Part shown: in pieces, positions 9,550-18,973 of the stretch
Layout of the letters: every line of letters starts with the position of its first letter
How positions within the stretch are numbered: position 1 is the first letter of the stretch
From: Phyllobacterium zundukense
GTDB taxonomy: Bacteria > Pseudomonadota > Alphaproteobacteria > Rhizobiales > Rhizobiaceae
Direction: 5' to 3'
DNA: 64,000 nucleotides
Assembly: GCF_002764115.1 (NCBI RefSeq)
Contig: NZ_CP017940.1
Coordinates: 2,392,501 to 2,456,500 of the forward strand
The notes under the pieces: model-generated
The model's input: the letters and a program-made list of their open reading frames with translations, nothing else
The model's database searches: none
What the model was told of the DNA's origin: nothing
Position numbers and translations under genes: made by a program

Positions 9550-9568
9550 CATGGCCGAGGTTGAAATG

Positions 9569-9595
9569 GCATGCCGCGTCGCGGACGCGGCATGC
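9569..9595 (+). terminator. Hairpin downstream of the MFS gene
   Basis: Two perfectly complementary 12-base arms (GCATGCCGCGTC and GACGCGGCATGC) are separated by a 3-base loop. The position 20 bp past the MFS stop fits a transcription terminator. The U tract after it is weak (CTTATCTGCTTT), so intrinsic termination may be partial. Confidence 0.6.
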
Positions 9596-9778
9596 TTATC
9601 TGCTTTCGGACACTCGCTCCACCCGCCCGCGCCGATCCCGCCTCGCCATTGTGCTATCATCAACCCAGCAGTGCGTGCGTCGTGGCGTCCACAACCTGCT
9701 GTTCCGGATGAGCCATTGTGCAAGGCTGCTTGAAAAACCGTTGAATCATACCAGCCCTCGTCTGCTGTTTCAGCCCGC

Positions 9779-10459
9779 TCAGTTCGAGGGGCGCTCCAGC
9801 AATGTCAGGCAATCGATGTCGGAGCCGTCGAATTTCCAATCCACGACCTGTTGCTTGAGCACGCGCAGCCCCTCTTTCGCTGCGTAATGCTCGAACAGTT
9901 CCTTCGACATGAAGTTGCGCCAGCCGGGGCTCGCCTTGTGGCTGCCCTTTGGATTGTCGACCAGGTTCGAATGGTGCAGGAATGCCCGTCCTGTGCCCGG
10001 ACGCAGCACGCGACGCAGTTCCTTGAGGTATTCCCGCACCACGTCGCTGTCGAAATGGACCATCGCATCGAAGCAATAAGCGAAGGTCAATTCTCCGGTT
10101 TCGAAAAAATCGAGGGAATAGCCGTTGGTCAGATGGTAATGGACGGCCGTATTGTCACCGAACCGCTTCCGGCAAAAATCAATATTTTCCTGATTGATAT
10201 CGACGATATGCAGTTCCTCGACGAGCGGAAGCAATTTTGCCGAATTGCGGCCATGCCCGGCCGCGAGGTCCATTGTTCTCGAAAAATCGATGTACTTCTT
10301 ATGAGGGCCGATAAAAGGCCAGATGATGCCGCTCCAATGCTTGTCCATTCCGGTTTCGGCATCGTCGTAATAGGCGGCATGCCGCCAGTCGCGCCCTACA
10401 TGCTGGGCCGCCTTATCGAGAGAAGAAAGCGTTCGATTTACAGCAGTTTCCTCAGGCAT
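9779..10459 (-). CDS. SAM-dependent class I methyltransferase
   Basis: A 226-residue soluble methyltransferase. The SAM-binding motif I is MDLAAGHGRNS, followed by the acidic end of strand 2 (IVDINQENIDFC) and a motif-II-like FAYCFDAMVHFD. The RVLRPGTGRAFLHHSN segment is typical of class I enzymes acting on small molecules or glycan precursors. I chose the ATG at 10459, with GAGGTAA upstream. The frame stays open further upstream only because it reads through an IS256 relic. It ends in a convergent arrangement with the MFS gene. The acceptor is unknown. Glycan or lipid methylation is possible given the nearby polysaccharide locus. Confidence 0.82.
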   Translation of the reverse strand: MPEETAVNRTLSSLDKAAQHVGRDWRHAAYYDDAETGMDKHWSGIIWPFIGPHKKYIDFSRTMDLAAGHGRNSAKLLPLVEELHIVDINQENIDFCRKRFGDNTAVHYHLTNGYSLDFFETGELTFAYCFDAMVHFDSDVVREYLKELRRVLRPGTGRAFLHHSNLVDNPKGSHKASPGWRNFMSKELFEHYAAKEGLRVLKQQVVDWKFDGSDIDCLTLLERPSN

Positions 10460-10549
10460 TTTTGTTACCTCGGATGTCAGGGATCGTGTCCCTGGGGGGT
10501 GTATCTGACGGCTTGGTCGCCGTGGTTTTCCGGCATAGGCCGGAGGATA

Positions 10550-10699
10550 GCGCGCCACGGTTGGCAGGTTGATAAAAGGATCATCGCTCATTTGACCGAT
10601 GGTTTCCAGTGTCATGTGCATGTGTCTGGCGCGCTGCTCGGCCCATTCATCGTTCTGCTCGAGCAGGAGCGCTCCGACCAGTGCCGCTATTTCAACTTT
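10550..10699 (-). pseudogene. IS256-family transposase relic (C-terminal end)
   Basis: The reading LVGALLLEQNDEW, then MTLETIGQMSDD and LPTVA, matches my recollection of the conserved C-terminus of IS256-family (ISRm3-like) transposases. Only this tail is present; the DDE domain is missing, and no terminal repeats are seen. The frame runs on into the methyltransferase, creating a false long extension of that gene. This is a deletion scar of a former insertion. Confidence 0.6.
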
Positions 10700-10958
10700 C
10701 TCTCCCGGCAAAAGCTCATCGCCAACTACAACCACCCGATCATCGAATACATCGGCGGCGGTTATGAAGGCAAGCAAGGCCTTTGGGTGGCGATCACCAC
10801 TCGTACCTACCGAGAGGCCCTCAACGTAGGTTGAATCTGGCCGTTTGTTCAAAATCAATTCTGGTGAATAATCGTTCCTTTGAAAATGCCGATAATAGCG
10901 GATTCTCATTGGTTCCTGAAAGTCTACGATGCCAATCGGCGGTGCCGGCCCGGTGATT

Positions 10959-11060
10959 TGGAGGCGCGCGAACCGTATAGCGGTCGCAACGCTCGTCCAT
11001 TTCTGTCAAACGCTTGATCTACGTCCGATGGATTTCGTCAGTTCATACTTCGAGACAAAC
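10959..11060 (+). pseudogene. XRE-type helix-turn-helix relic
   Basis: The reading RRANRIAVATLVHFCQTL, then DLRPMDFVSSYFE, resembles the last helices of the Cro/CI-type HTH domain common in rhizobial regulators (YERG.NRI...L..I...L.V). The first half of the domain is missing, and the sequence after it is unrecognisable. The rest of 10700-11338 holds no other gene I can support. Confidence 0.4.
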
Positions 11061-11338
11061 GAGCCTGCCGACAGCGCGGGCAGTCAACAGACTGCCTTGT
11101 CGGCGAAGTTTGGAGAGCCGCTTTGCGCCCGATCGCACCGACCTCTGGACTGCACCATGATGTTGGGCCAACTTCCATCAGTTCTTCACGTGTGCAGTTC
11201 AAAGTCTTGAGCCTTTCCCCACATCAATAGTTTGATTGATTTTCTAGCTACATTTCGGGACTCTCCGGAGCACCAATCGTGCTGGCGAATCCAATCCAAA
11301 AACGGCAGAGTATTCGCGCTATGAGGAGGGCTTTCAAT

Positions 11339-12049
11339 ATGAGCATTCCAGCGGTTCATACACGCAAAAAACGCGTGATTGTTTTGGATACGGAGACGAC
11401 GGGGGCATTGCCTTGGGATCGCATCGTAACTCTTGGCGCCGTACGCCTGGAGGGCGACGAACTGGATAGACAATCACTCTATCTTATATTTGATCCGCGC
11501 AGGGACAGCCATCCGGCGGCCATCCAAAGTCACGGATATGATGATTGGATGACACGTTTCCAGGATCTGTTTTCCGATCTCGCACCCCGAATACATGCAT
11601 GGCTGTCGTGGGCAGATGAAATTGTTATGCACGGTTGCATATTCGACATGCAATATCTGCAGCGTGAGCTGTGCCAGGCGTCAGTGGCAGAGCTCACACA
11701 ACCCACCTTCTGTACGATGGAGCGAGCCGTTGAACTGTGGGGCAGAGAGTCAGCAGATCTGGATGAATGCCTGAAGCGCATAGGCAAATCACGGATCTAT
11801 CGGATTCATGGTGCGCTGGAAGACGCCTATCTGACCGCTGCATTGTATCTTCACCAGATCGGATCGAAACGGCCCATTGCCCGCGTTAATTCGTGGTCGC
11901 CGCCAAAAAATCTCAAGCCTCATCCACCGCGTCCGCCGGGAAAACTGCCACGCCGGACTGAGAAGAAGCGGCTTGGGACAATCGAAGATGCTCACTTGAT
12001 ACTTTCCCAGGGGCCAGCAAGGGCATCCGGCTTGCTCATCGAGACGTAG
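11339..12049 (+). CDS. DEDDh-family 3'-5' exonuclease (DnaQ-like)
   Basis: A 236-residue protein with the three exonuclease motifs. ExoI is VLDTETTG near the N-terminus (metal-binding Asp and Glu), ExoII is HGCIFDMQYL, and ExoIII is HGALEDAYLTAAL with the His-x-x-x-x-Asp arrangement of the DEDDh subclass. This resembles the proofreading-type exonucleases often fused to CBS or nucleotidyltransferase domains, but here it stands alone. It has a basic, Pro-rich C-terminal tail (KPHPPRPPGKLPRR) that could bind nucleic acid. AGGAGGG upstream supports the ATG at 11339. Its role in this location is unknown. It may be cargo of the scarred region. Confidence 0.85.
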   Translation: MSIPAVHTRKKRVIVLDTETTGALPWDRIVTLGAVRLEGDELDRQSLYLIFDPRRDSHPAAIQSHGYDDWMTRFQDLFSDLAPRIHAWLSWADEIVMHGCIFDMQYLQRELCQASVAELTQPTFCTMERAVELWGRESADLDECLKRIGKSRIYRIHGALEDAYLTAALYLHQIGSKRPIARVNSWSPPKNLKPHPPRPPGKLPRRTEKKRLGTIEDAHLILSQGPARASGLLIET

Positions 12050-12326
12050 AACGACGTCGCCTGCCTTAACGCGTTAGCCCTCGCGCACCAGTAATTCACG
12101 CACGATGCCACTCTCCTTGCCGCTGCACCTCCTTCACATTGCGTTCCTCGCGTGATGGCAAGTCCATCGGCATCACCTCTACTGCCAGATCGTACGGAAT
12201 GGCTAGCAACTCCGCAGGCGGAACGCTTCTCAGACAAATCGTGTCGGCCAGTGCCCGTTGCGAGCTGTTTCTGGTTGGCTCATTTGCTGCATTGCGATAC
12301 TTTGGGCAAAGTAATGGGGGCATAAC

Positions 12327-13943
12327 ATGATCTTTGGCAGCGCCGAAGCCAACCTGCCTGTGTTAGATGTATGTATCGTCGGTGCTGGACCGGTAGGTCT
12401 CGCCCTTGCTTTGAAATGTGAAGAACTCGGACTCAAAGTCGCGCTCCTAGAGGCAGGTTCGTCAGAAAGTTTCTCGGATGCCAGCCAGACGTTCGGCGAA
12501 GTAGAGTATACCAACGGACATCATGCTGCGGCCACTGCAGCCACAAGCCGCGGTTTAGGCGGATCGACTGCATTGTGGGGCGGGCGATGCGTTACCTTCG
12601 ATGACCTTGACTTCGATCGACGAGAACACGTGCCGTTTTCCGGCTGGCCTATTGCCCACTCCGAACTGCACGGACACTATCGTGAAGCCCTCGCATTTCT
12701 CAACTGCGGTGGGAACGACTTGCAGTTCAGCGGTCCAACCTCCGGGGATCAAGATGTGCTCACTTCATCGATCGAACGCTGGAGTGCACACCCTGCTGTC
12801 GGGCCCTTTTATAGGGATCGTCTACGCGCCTCGAAGGATGTAACGGCGATTGCTGGTGTAACAGTTACCGACATCATGCTCGATCCAACCGGAACGCACA
12901 CTGACCATTTGCGGGTTCTTTCCGGTGGACGCATCTCTCAGGTTCGCGCGAAAACCTACGTGCTGGCTGGCGGCGGCCTGGAGAATACTCGCCTCCTTTT
13001 GGCAGCCCAACGTGACTGGCCGGAAAAGTTTGGTGGAACGGATGGTCCCTTAGGCCGCTTTTATCAGGGCCATCTGACGGGCTATATCGCACTTATCCAT
13101 TTTGACGATCGGCAGGCCGAAAAAGCTCTCACGTTCCAGAAGGATGCCCAAGGATATTACTTCCGACGCAGGCTACAGATAAGCCCGGAAACTCAATGCA
13201 AGAACGCATTGCTCAACTCTGCCTTCTGGTTGGACGCTATTTCCATTGCCGATCCAGCCCATGGCTCCGGCTCACTTTCCGCACTTTATTTGATGCTCAC
13301 CTTTTCAGGGCTCTATCGAATCTTTTCAAATGGTTTGGCACCAAAAACAAAATCAGAACGCATCGACAATATCCGCCATTGGCACAACATCCGGCAAAAT
13401 CGAGTGGTGCTAAAAGAATTTATCAGAGCGACCGCCAGCCTTTTCCATCGCCGCTTCAAGAGGTGGGGGACATTGTCGAATCCCGCAGGAAGATACCTCT
13501 TGCGATATCACGCCGAACAAATACCAAGTCGGGAGAGCCGCGTATTTTTGCGCGAACGACAGGCCGACACTCTTCTGCCTGTGCTTTTGGTGGATTATAG
13601 GATCAATGAGCAGGACGTAGACTCGGTCGTGCGCTCTCATGCGCTCCTCGACCAATGGCTCCGCGACCAAGCCATCGGGCGGCTGGAATACCTGAACGAC
13701 GCGTCGGAGCGCGCACGGAGAGTACTAGACCAAGCATTTGACGGCTATCATCAGATCGGCCTAACGCGTATGTCCGATAGTGAGCATAATGGCATTGTAG
13801 ATATAAACTGCCGCGTACACGACGTATCCAACCTCTATCTAGCCGGCAGCAGCGTTTTCCCGGCCGGAGGTCAAGCCAACCCCACGCTTCCAGCAGTCGC
13901 GCTCGCGCTTCGGCTCGCACATCACCTCGCAGGCGAAACATAA
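12327..13943 (+). CDS. GMC-family FAD-dependent oxidoreductase
   Basis: A 538-residue glucose-methanol-choline-type oxidoreductase. The N-terminal Rossmann motif is IVGAGPVG (about residues 16-23), followed by an acidic strand end (VALLEAG) and the GLGGSTALWGGR segment typical of the GMC FAD-binding loop. The C-terminus carries GSSVFPAGGQANPTLPAVAL, the conserved GMC_oxred_C region with the active-site region before it. Such enzymes oxidise alcohol groups of sugars or small alcohols. It opens the polysaccharide locus and is transcribed toward the GH16 gene, which is convergent. I infer a role in oxidising a sugar or hydroxy-acid substituent. The substrate is not shown by the sequence. Confidence 0.88.
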   Translation: MIFGSAEANLPVLDVCIVGAGPVGLALALKCEELGLKVALLEAGSSESFSDASQTFGEVEYTNGHHAAATAATSRGLGGSTALWGGRCVTFDDLDFDRREHVPFSGWPIAHSELHGHYREALAFLNCGGNDLQFSGPTSGDQDVLTSSIERWSAHPAVGPFYRDRLRASKDVTAIAGVTVTDIMLDPTGTHTDHLRVLSGGRISQVRAKTYVLAGGGLENTRLLLAAQRDWPEKFGGTDGPLGRFYQGHLTGYIALIHFDDRQAEKALTFQKDAQGYYFRRRLQISPETQCKNALLNSAFWLDAISIADPAHGSGSLSALYLMLTFSGLYRIFSNGLAPKTKSERIDNIRHWHNIRQNRVVLKEFIRATASLFHRRFKRWGTLSNPAGRYLLRYHAEQIPSRESRVFLRERQADTLLPVLLVDYRINEQDVDSVVRSHALLDQWLRDQAIGRLEYLNDASERARRVLDQAFDGYHQIGLTRMSDSEHNGIVDINCRVHDVSNLYLAGSSVFPAGGQANPTLPAVALALRLAHHLAGET

Positions 13944-14029
13944 AGCAGTTGCCGACCGCCCCTTTAGTGCCGATAACAAAAGGCTAGTCGTTCCGTCACA
14001 TCCCTGCCGGCGCCCTTTCATCGAGCGAT

Positions 14030-14821
14030 TTAGGGATTTTTCGTGAGAGGGGTGGATGCATCTCCAATCAGGCAGACCGTGGATTCGGGAAACTGGCAGA
14101 CAGTATTTTGCGGCGTAAAAGCTAGCCAGTCGACTTCCAGGTCCAAGGGCTTGCCCGGGTATTCGAATTTGCCAAGCCAGTCGCTCAGCGTGCTGGTTGA
14201 CCAAATGCTCAGGTAGATCTTTTGCGGCTCTGTGGGAACGCCCTCCCTGACTTCTCGGACCATCTTGCCATCAATGTACCAGCGAATGCTGTCCGGTTCC
14301 CATACAAATGCATAGGTTCGAAAACGGCTGTTGGCATCGGGAACCTCAACTACCGCCTCGTGCCCACCGACACCATTCACAAAATAATTTGTCTGTAGGG
14401 CGCCGTCATGCTTGCCAATGAATTCAAAGTCTATCTCATTGTGCGGGCTCCCCTGTGGAGCGCCGACATGACTGAAAAAATTGGAATTCGTGCCTGAAGC
14501 GAAAGGAATTTTCATGCTGGCTTCATATGTGCCATAACCAAACCGCTGTCTCGTTTGGATTTCGGCACAACTATATGAGAGATTTTTGCCGGGCTTGTCC
14601 GCAAGCGATAAATGCAAAATCCCATCCGCGATCGACAGTCTCTCGGCGAGCCACAGGCAGTTTTGATGATCTCCATTGGTCCACCCGTCTGACGTGAACC
14701 ATCGATCCGAGCTCAACAAATCGAAGCTATCCCGAAAGGCATCTACACCAACTTCGTCTGCGCGGGCGGGTAAAACAACTCCAATTGCTATCAACGCGAT
14801 CGTTGCGCAAATGTAATTCAT
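14030..14821 (-). CDS. exoK: Secreted GH16 endo-beta-glycanase (ExoK-like)
   Basis: A 263-residue GH16 enzyme with a signal peptide (residues 1-21, ending PARA). The retaining-glycosidase motif is NEIDFEFIG: nucleophile Glu129, Asp131 and acid/base Glu133. The substrate cleft is rich in aromatic residues (YGTYEASMKI, AFVWEPDSIRWYIDG). In Sinorhizobium, ExoK cuts nascent succinoglycan and so sets polymer size. Upstream AAGGAA supports the start at 14821. The gene lies apart from the exoL-A-M-O block, whereas a deleted exoK-like relic sits in the usual exoK place at 28989-29327. The tail shared with that relic, including CQFPESTVCL, shows that the two are homologues. Confidence 0.9.
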   Translation of the reverse strand: MNYICATIALIAIGVVLPARADEVGVDAFRDSFDLLSSDRWFTSDGWTNGDHQNCLWLAERLSIADGILHLSLADKPGKNLSYSCAEIQTRQRFGYGTYEASMKIPFASGTNSNFFSHVGAPQGSPHNEIDFEFIGKHDGALQTNYFVNGVGGHEAVVEVPDANSRFRTYAFVWEPDSIRWYIDGKMVREVREGVPTEPQKIYLSIWSTSTLSDWLGKFEYPGKPLDLEVDWLAFTPQNTVCQFPESTVCLIGDASTPLTKNP

Positions 14822-14906
14822 TGTCAGAATTCCTTACATATCGAAGAGTTATAGAAGCTATCCCCAAGTTCTCTCTTGTCGTTTAACCTATCGCAGACCC
14901 TATTTT

Positions 14907-16022
14907 CTAGTGGATAGAATTTTCGTAGAGAGTATCAAGCACGGATGACTGTTTGTAGGCATTAAAGCGACGACCAGCAGTCTGGTGCGAGATCGTCTTC
15001 ATTGTAGATAAGTGCTGCGGCCGCTCAAGTAGTAGGGTCAAAGCGTCTACAAGTTGATCCGCAATATCCTCCATAGTACGGCGATAAATATTGCGATAGG
15101 CATCGCTCGACTGATCGAACTTAAAAAGATGACGCCATTCACCCATTTCGTCAGTTTCCAGATCAAGTAAAAGCCCCGTTTTTCCGGGCTCAATTAGCTC
15201 TGGAAGTGCTGACACTTTGGTTGCAATGACCGGAACTCCTGCTGCGAGTGACTCCAGCACACTATATCCGAAGGTATCACAGAGCGTTGGTAGGACGCTG
15301 ACATCGCATATCTGCAGTAGTTGCAAAAGCTCGTTGTTCGGCATCTTGCCGTGCAGTTTCACGTTGGGAAGCAAAAGTAACGGCCTATACTCGTCAAAGA
15401 ACGCTGCTTCCGGTGGGTCGGTCCAAACTCCGTTCTGCCCCCCAACGATCAAATCTGATACAACGTGGAATTGGACAGGCAGCCGCATATCGTTCAAGCG
15501 CTTGGCTGTAAGAAGCAATGCTGGTCCGCCTTTGCGTGAAAAGTGCGCTCCGACGAAGAAAACGTTTAGTTGCTCATCGGTTCGATTGACTGTGTCAATT
15601 TCAATCGGCACCTCCACAGCAGGGTAAATCACTTCGGACAGCCGCTCCTCGAGCTCGCGACGATGAGGGCTGGCATCATGCTGTCGCAGGAAAATCCTGC
15701 GCGAGAAATGTGAGATCGGAATGATTTTGCGGCACCTGTCGTCCTGCAACTTTGACGAGAAATACCGGAATGCGGCCGTTTTCTCGTAATTGAAAAGGCG
15801 GGGCAAATGGCTTTCAAAAGAGATGACAAACGGTTTCGTTCCAAGGGGTATACGGTTGAATGTCGCAATTAGGTCAGCCCCGTTTGTAGGCATCATCAAC
15901 GCGACCTCAAGTGGCCGCCAAAGCTTGTGAGCTGGTACAAACCAGCGCGTGGTGATCTTATGTCGGGAATGGCGCGGGGTGTTAAAAACAGAAGGATAGC
16001 CGATTGGTCGTACGACGTGCAT
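14907..16022 (-). CDS. GT4-family (GT-B fold) glycosyltransferase
   Basis: A protein of about 371 residues with the C-terminal Glycos_transf_1 signature: NVFFVGAHFSRKGG, then VSVLPTLCDTFGYSVLESLAAGVPVIATKVSALPEL. The Glu-x7-Glu-like nucleotide-sugar site lies in the FGYSVLE region. It is expected to be cytosolic, adding a sugar to a lipid-linked intermediate. ATG 16022 is favoured (AGGAAAGG upstream); a GTG at 16046 is possible. It precedes the GH16 gene on the same strand with an 85-bp gap, so the two may be co-transcribed. Donor and acceptor are unknown. Confidence 0.85.
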   Translation of the reverse strand: MHVVRPIGYPSVFNTPRHSRHKITTRWFVPAHKLWRPLEVALMMPTNGADLIATFNRIPLGTKPFVISFESHLPRLFNYEKTAAFRYFSSKLQDDRCRKIIPISHFSRRIFLRQHDASPHRRELEERLSEVIYPAVEVPIEIDTVNRTDEQLNVFFVGAHFSRKGGPALLLTAKRLNDMRLPVQFHVVSDLIVGGQNGVWTDPPEAAFFDEYRPLLLLPNVKLHGKMPNNELLQLLQICDVSVLPTLCDTFGYSVLESLAAGVPVIATKVSALPELIEPGKTGLLLDLETDEMGEWRHLFKFDQSSDAYRNIYRRTMEDIADQLVDALTLLLERPQHLSTMKTISHQTAGRRFNAYKQSSVLDTLYENSIH

Positions 16023-16320
16023 GAGAGAATGGCCTTTCCTGTGCACGAGTATCTTGCGAATGTTTGCTGGCCCAAAAGGATTGTTCCAAAAACGATTTAG
16101 ATCAACCCACTAATTTTTGTTAATTAGGCGGACTGGCGGAGGATGAACTGAACAATTGTCCGTGGCGAATCGATCAAGGTTGGAAGGCGCTCGTCCATTC
16201 GTATTTAGGCTTTGGCCATGTGCCAATTCTTCTGATAGCTTGCGTATGGATGGCTTGTTGAAGTATCCGGCGTGATTTTGTTCACCAACAGCTAAGATTA
16301 CTTAATTATAATTAAGGAGT

Positions 16321-17037
16321 TTGTTGCCCCCGCGACTACGTTTACATAATGTAATGGGGCCTGCATGTGACGCTGTGTTACACGGGCCATGGTTGGAATG
16401 GATGAGCTCTGTCCTGCGAGAATGTTACAAAAGGTCCCGAATGTTTAGAAATGAATTGATGGAAAGTGTGGGCCTGATTGCTCTCATCAAGGAGGATTTC
16501 AATAATCACCGGCGGGACTGGACGCTGCCTGGATTTCGCGCGCTTGCGATATATCGCTACGGAACATGGGCGCGCACCCGGCGCTTTTATCTTGCACGCG
16601 CATTCTTCTCGATCATTTATATTTTTCTCAATCGGTTCGTCAGAAATATTTACGGTATCGAAATCTACCATACGGCCAAGATTGGTCGTCGGCTGCATAT
16701 TGGCCATCAGGGATGCATCGTGATCCATCAATATGCAACGATTGGAGACGATTGCGTCGTTCGTCAAGGAGTCACCCTCGGCATTGCAGGCATCGAGCGC
16801 GGCGAAACGGGAAGCGAACATGCACCTATACTTGGCGATCGCGTTGACATCGGTGTTGGCGCTGTCATCATTGGCAGGGTGAATATCGGTGATGACGTTA
16901 ATATCGGCCCTAATGCCGTCGTACTAACCGATGTGCGGGCCAATATGACTGTGATGGCCCCGCCACCGCGAATGATGAGCAGGATGACGTTAGCCAGACC
17001 AAATATCGACGATGAAAAGCTGAACTTGGAAAAATAA
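16321..17037 (+). CDS. CysE-like hexapeptide-repeat acyltransferase
   Basis: A left-handed beta-helix acyltransferase of the serine-acetyltransferase type, up to 238 residues. A helical N-terminal half with a hydrophobic stretch (FFSIIYIFLNRF) is followed by hexapeptide repeats from about residue 115 (IGRRLHIGHQG, VIHQYATIGDD, ILGDRVDIGVGAVIIG, VNIGDDVNIGPNAVVLTDV). The active-site His region is HIGHQGCIVIHQ. The start is uncertain: AAGGAG at 16314-16319 favours a TTG at 16321/16324, while ATG 16441 would give a shorter protein. The stand-alone carrier-protein gene follows 36 bp later, suggesting one operon. It may transfer an acyl or aminoacyl group to a glycan rather than make O-acetylserine. 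That is inference from context. Confidence 0.85.
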   Translation: MLPPRLRLHNVMGPACDAVLHGPWLEWMSSVLRECYKRSRMFRNELMESVGLIALIKEDFNNHRRDWTLPGFRALAIYRYGTWARTRRFYLARAFFSIIYIFLNRFVRNIYGIEIYHTAKIGRRLHIGHQGCIVIHQYATIGDDCVVRQGVTLGIAGIERGETGSEHAPILGDRVDIGVGAVIIGRVNIGDDVNIGPNAVVLTDVRANMTVMAPPPRMMSRMTLARPNIDDEKLNLEK

Positions 17038-17073
17038 ACTGATCGTTTCTAATTTTGTTGCAATGGAGCCGGA

Positions 17074-17331
17074 ATGAACAGGCAGCAAGTACGGGAAAAG
17101 ATCATTGAGGCGTACCAAGAGGTGATATCAACATCAAAATCGCTCGCCAAGGTGGACCTTACAGACGATACAAAGCTTTTCGAAAGCGGTCTCGATTCAT
17201 TGGGGTTTGCCATCCTGTTTGCAAAGCTGCACGATGATTTGGGGTGGGATCCATTCTCATTGACGGAAGCGCCGTTTGAGCCCGAAACATTTGGTGATTT
17301 CGTAGCATTTTATGCAGACAATCAGCCTTAA
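17074..17331 (+). CDS. Stand-alone acyl/peptidyl carrier protein
   Basis: An 85-residue phosphopantetheine-binding protein. The attachment motif is FESGLDSLGF with Ser42, in the expected place after helix 1. It is acidic and predicted all-helical. The sequence differs from housekeeping AcpP (no EFGADSLD..E.VM core), so it is a specialised carrier. It lies directly downstream of the CysE-like acyltransferase and 88 bp from the convergent adenylating enzyme. The simplest model is that the adenylating enzyme loads an amino acid onto Ser42-phosphopantetheine, as DltA loads DltC. A phosphopantetheinyl transferase would be needed from elsewhere in the genome. Confidence 0.9.
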   Translation: MNRQQVREKIIEAYQEVISTSKSLAKVDLTDDTKLFESGLDSLGFAILFAKLHDDLGWDPFSLTEAPFEPETFGDFVAFYADNQP

Positions 17332-17419
17332 TTAAGCTGCCCTCACCTGCGAAGAAGACCTGTGCTCGGAATCGAGCATAGCAGCTTTCTGGTTGCGTAT
17401 GGCAGCACTTTTGGCGGCG

Positions 17420-18973
17420 TCAGGAATCCCGAGCAAGCATCCGGCTGAGCGCGTTGCGGTCGACCTTGCCATTCCCATTGAGAGGCAGTGCATCGGTGAT
17501 GTAGACCTCATTCGGCACCATATAGGCGGCGACCTTGGTCTTCATCATTGCACGAATATTTTCGGCGGTTGACTGAGCACCGACAACAAAAGTAACCAGG
17601 CCATCAGCCGAGCCATGCGATATGGGCCAGGCAATAGCGGCAACATCGTCAGAACCGCTGACCGCGCGTAAATGCATCTCAACCTCTTCGAGCTCTACCC
17701 GGTTGCCCAGAATTTTGATTTGATTATCGAGCCGGCCCAGATGATGGAAAACTCCATATTCATCCTCCACACCCATATCTCCTGTGAGATACCAGCGCCG
17801 GCCGTCAATTGTCGGGAAGCGACTTTCTGTCAATTCGGGTTGCTGGAAATATCCACATGCAAGCTGTATACCCGACAGCGCAATTTCCCCCGGTGTTCCG
17901 GCCGGCAGCACTTGGCCATTGTGATCGACAATAGCGGCCTGCATACCGGGATAGGGTTTTCCAATAGCCACGACATCGCGGTTTGGGGTCACAATGACGG
18001 GGCTTTTTATCGGCTGCCTGAGGCATGCGATTGTTGCCTCCGTTGGTCCGTAAATGTTTTCAACAATGCTGTTCGGTGCGGCTTCTGCCCAGGACTGCGC
18101 AGCGCGAAGCGGCAGCGGCTCGCCGCAAAAGAAAGAGAGCCGCAGACTTGGCAGCGCGCCAGGTTCCAATGCCTTTGCCTTGCGCATCAGAGCGATAATC
18201 GAGGGCACAGATAGCCAGCTGGTTATCTTCCGGTCACGGATGAAGCGTGCCGGGGCCAACATCTGCATAGGCGTCATAATGTGGAGCGAAGCCCCTGCCC
18301 GCCAGGTAAGAAACATATTGTGAACGGAAAGATCAAAGGTAATGTCGCAGGTTTCGGCGGCGCGATCATCCGGCGTGAGAGCGAACCATTCCTGCATGAC
18401 ATCGAGGTAGTTGTTTACAGCTGCAATCGGGACCATGACACCCTTTGGCGTTCCCGTTGTTCCGGAAGTAAACTCAATATAGGCGATAGCGGTATCTGAG
18501 ACCGGTAACGGTTCGACGGGGCCTGTGTGGCCAATGAGCGACACCCGCACGATGGAATGTTTGCTTGTCCCTGCGATGCAGGCAGCATCATCTGAAAGGA
18601 TAATCAGGCTCGGTGCAAAGTTCAGGACCTGCCTGGACAGCAACGCGGCGCCACGCTGATCGACCACAAGAGCGTCCAGATCAAGTGTCTGCAATAGCTG
18701 AAGCAGACGTTCTTCGGGAAGTTTTAGGCTTAGGGGAACATACGTTGTTCCGGACCAGGCCACACCCAAAATACCAAGGCAGGCAGCAGCGCTTCTCGAC
18801 GCAAGGATACCAACGCGGCCACTTCTTTTCGAGGCCAGAACTGTCTGCGCAATAGCACTCGCTGCTGTTGCCACTTCCAAATATGTCCAATCGCGGCTTA
18901 CCGTGGATATTGCGATATGGTGCGGGTTTCTTGCAGCGTGCTCAGCTACTGATTGAGCAAGATTAGCGGTCAT
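17420..18973 (-). CDS. DltA-like amino-acid adenylating enzyme (stand-alone A domain)
   Basis: A 517-residue AMP-forming ligase of the NRPS/DltA branch. Core motifs in order are FTSGTTGTPKGVM (about 168-180), FDLSV (213-217), FFCGE (281-285), YGPTEATIA (308-316), YLTGDMG (395-401), GRLDNQIKILGNRVEL and NGKVDRNAL with Lys503. Asp214 in FDLSV is the residue that binds the substrate alpha-amino group in amino-acid-activating A domains. FCGE with YGPTEAT is, from memory, closer to DltA (D-alanine) than to fatty-acid ligases. No condensation, carrier or thioesterase domain is attached. ATG 18973 is chosen because the conserved N-terminus starts there. The partner is probably the carrier protein encoded convergently at 17074. 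Substrate identity is inference. Confidence 0.88.
   Translation of the reverse strand: MTANLAQSVAEHAARNPHHIAISTVSRDWTYLEVATAASAIAQTVLASKRSGRVGILASRSAAACLGILGVAWSGTTYVPLSLKLPEERLLQLLQTLDLDALVVDQRGAALLSRQVLNFAPSLIILSDDAACIAGTSKHSIVRVSLIGHTGPVEPLPVSDTAIAYIEFTSGTTGTPKGVMVPIAAVNNYLDVMQEWFALTPDDRAAETCDITFDLSVHNMFLTWRAGASLHIMTPMQMLAPARFIRDRKITSWLSVPSIIALMRKAKALEPGALPSLRLSFFCGEPLPLRAAQSWAEAAPNSIVENIYGPTEATIACLRQPIKSPVIVTPNRDVVAIGKPYPGMQAAIVDHNGQVLPAGTPGEIALSGIQLACGYFQQPELTESRFPTIDGRRWYLTGDMGVEDEYGVFHHLGRLDNQIKILGNRVELEEVEMHLRAVSGSDDVAAIAWPISHGSADGLVTFVVGAQSTAENIRAMMKTKVAAYMVPNEVYITDALPLNGNGKVDRNALSRMLARDS

Noticed and set aside
9851..10834. A 327-codon plus-strand frame opposite the methyltransferase
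   Set aside because: It is antisense to the methyltransferase and to the IS256 relic, both of which have recognisable motifs.
17420..18973. Adenylating enzyme as part of an NRPS or as a fatty acyl-CoA ligase
   Set aside because: No condensation, thiolation or thioesterase domain is fused or adjacent apart from the separate carrier protein. The Asp in FDLSV and the DltA-like motifs favour amino-acid activation over fatty acids.
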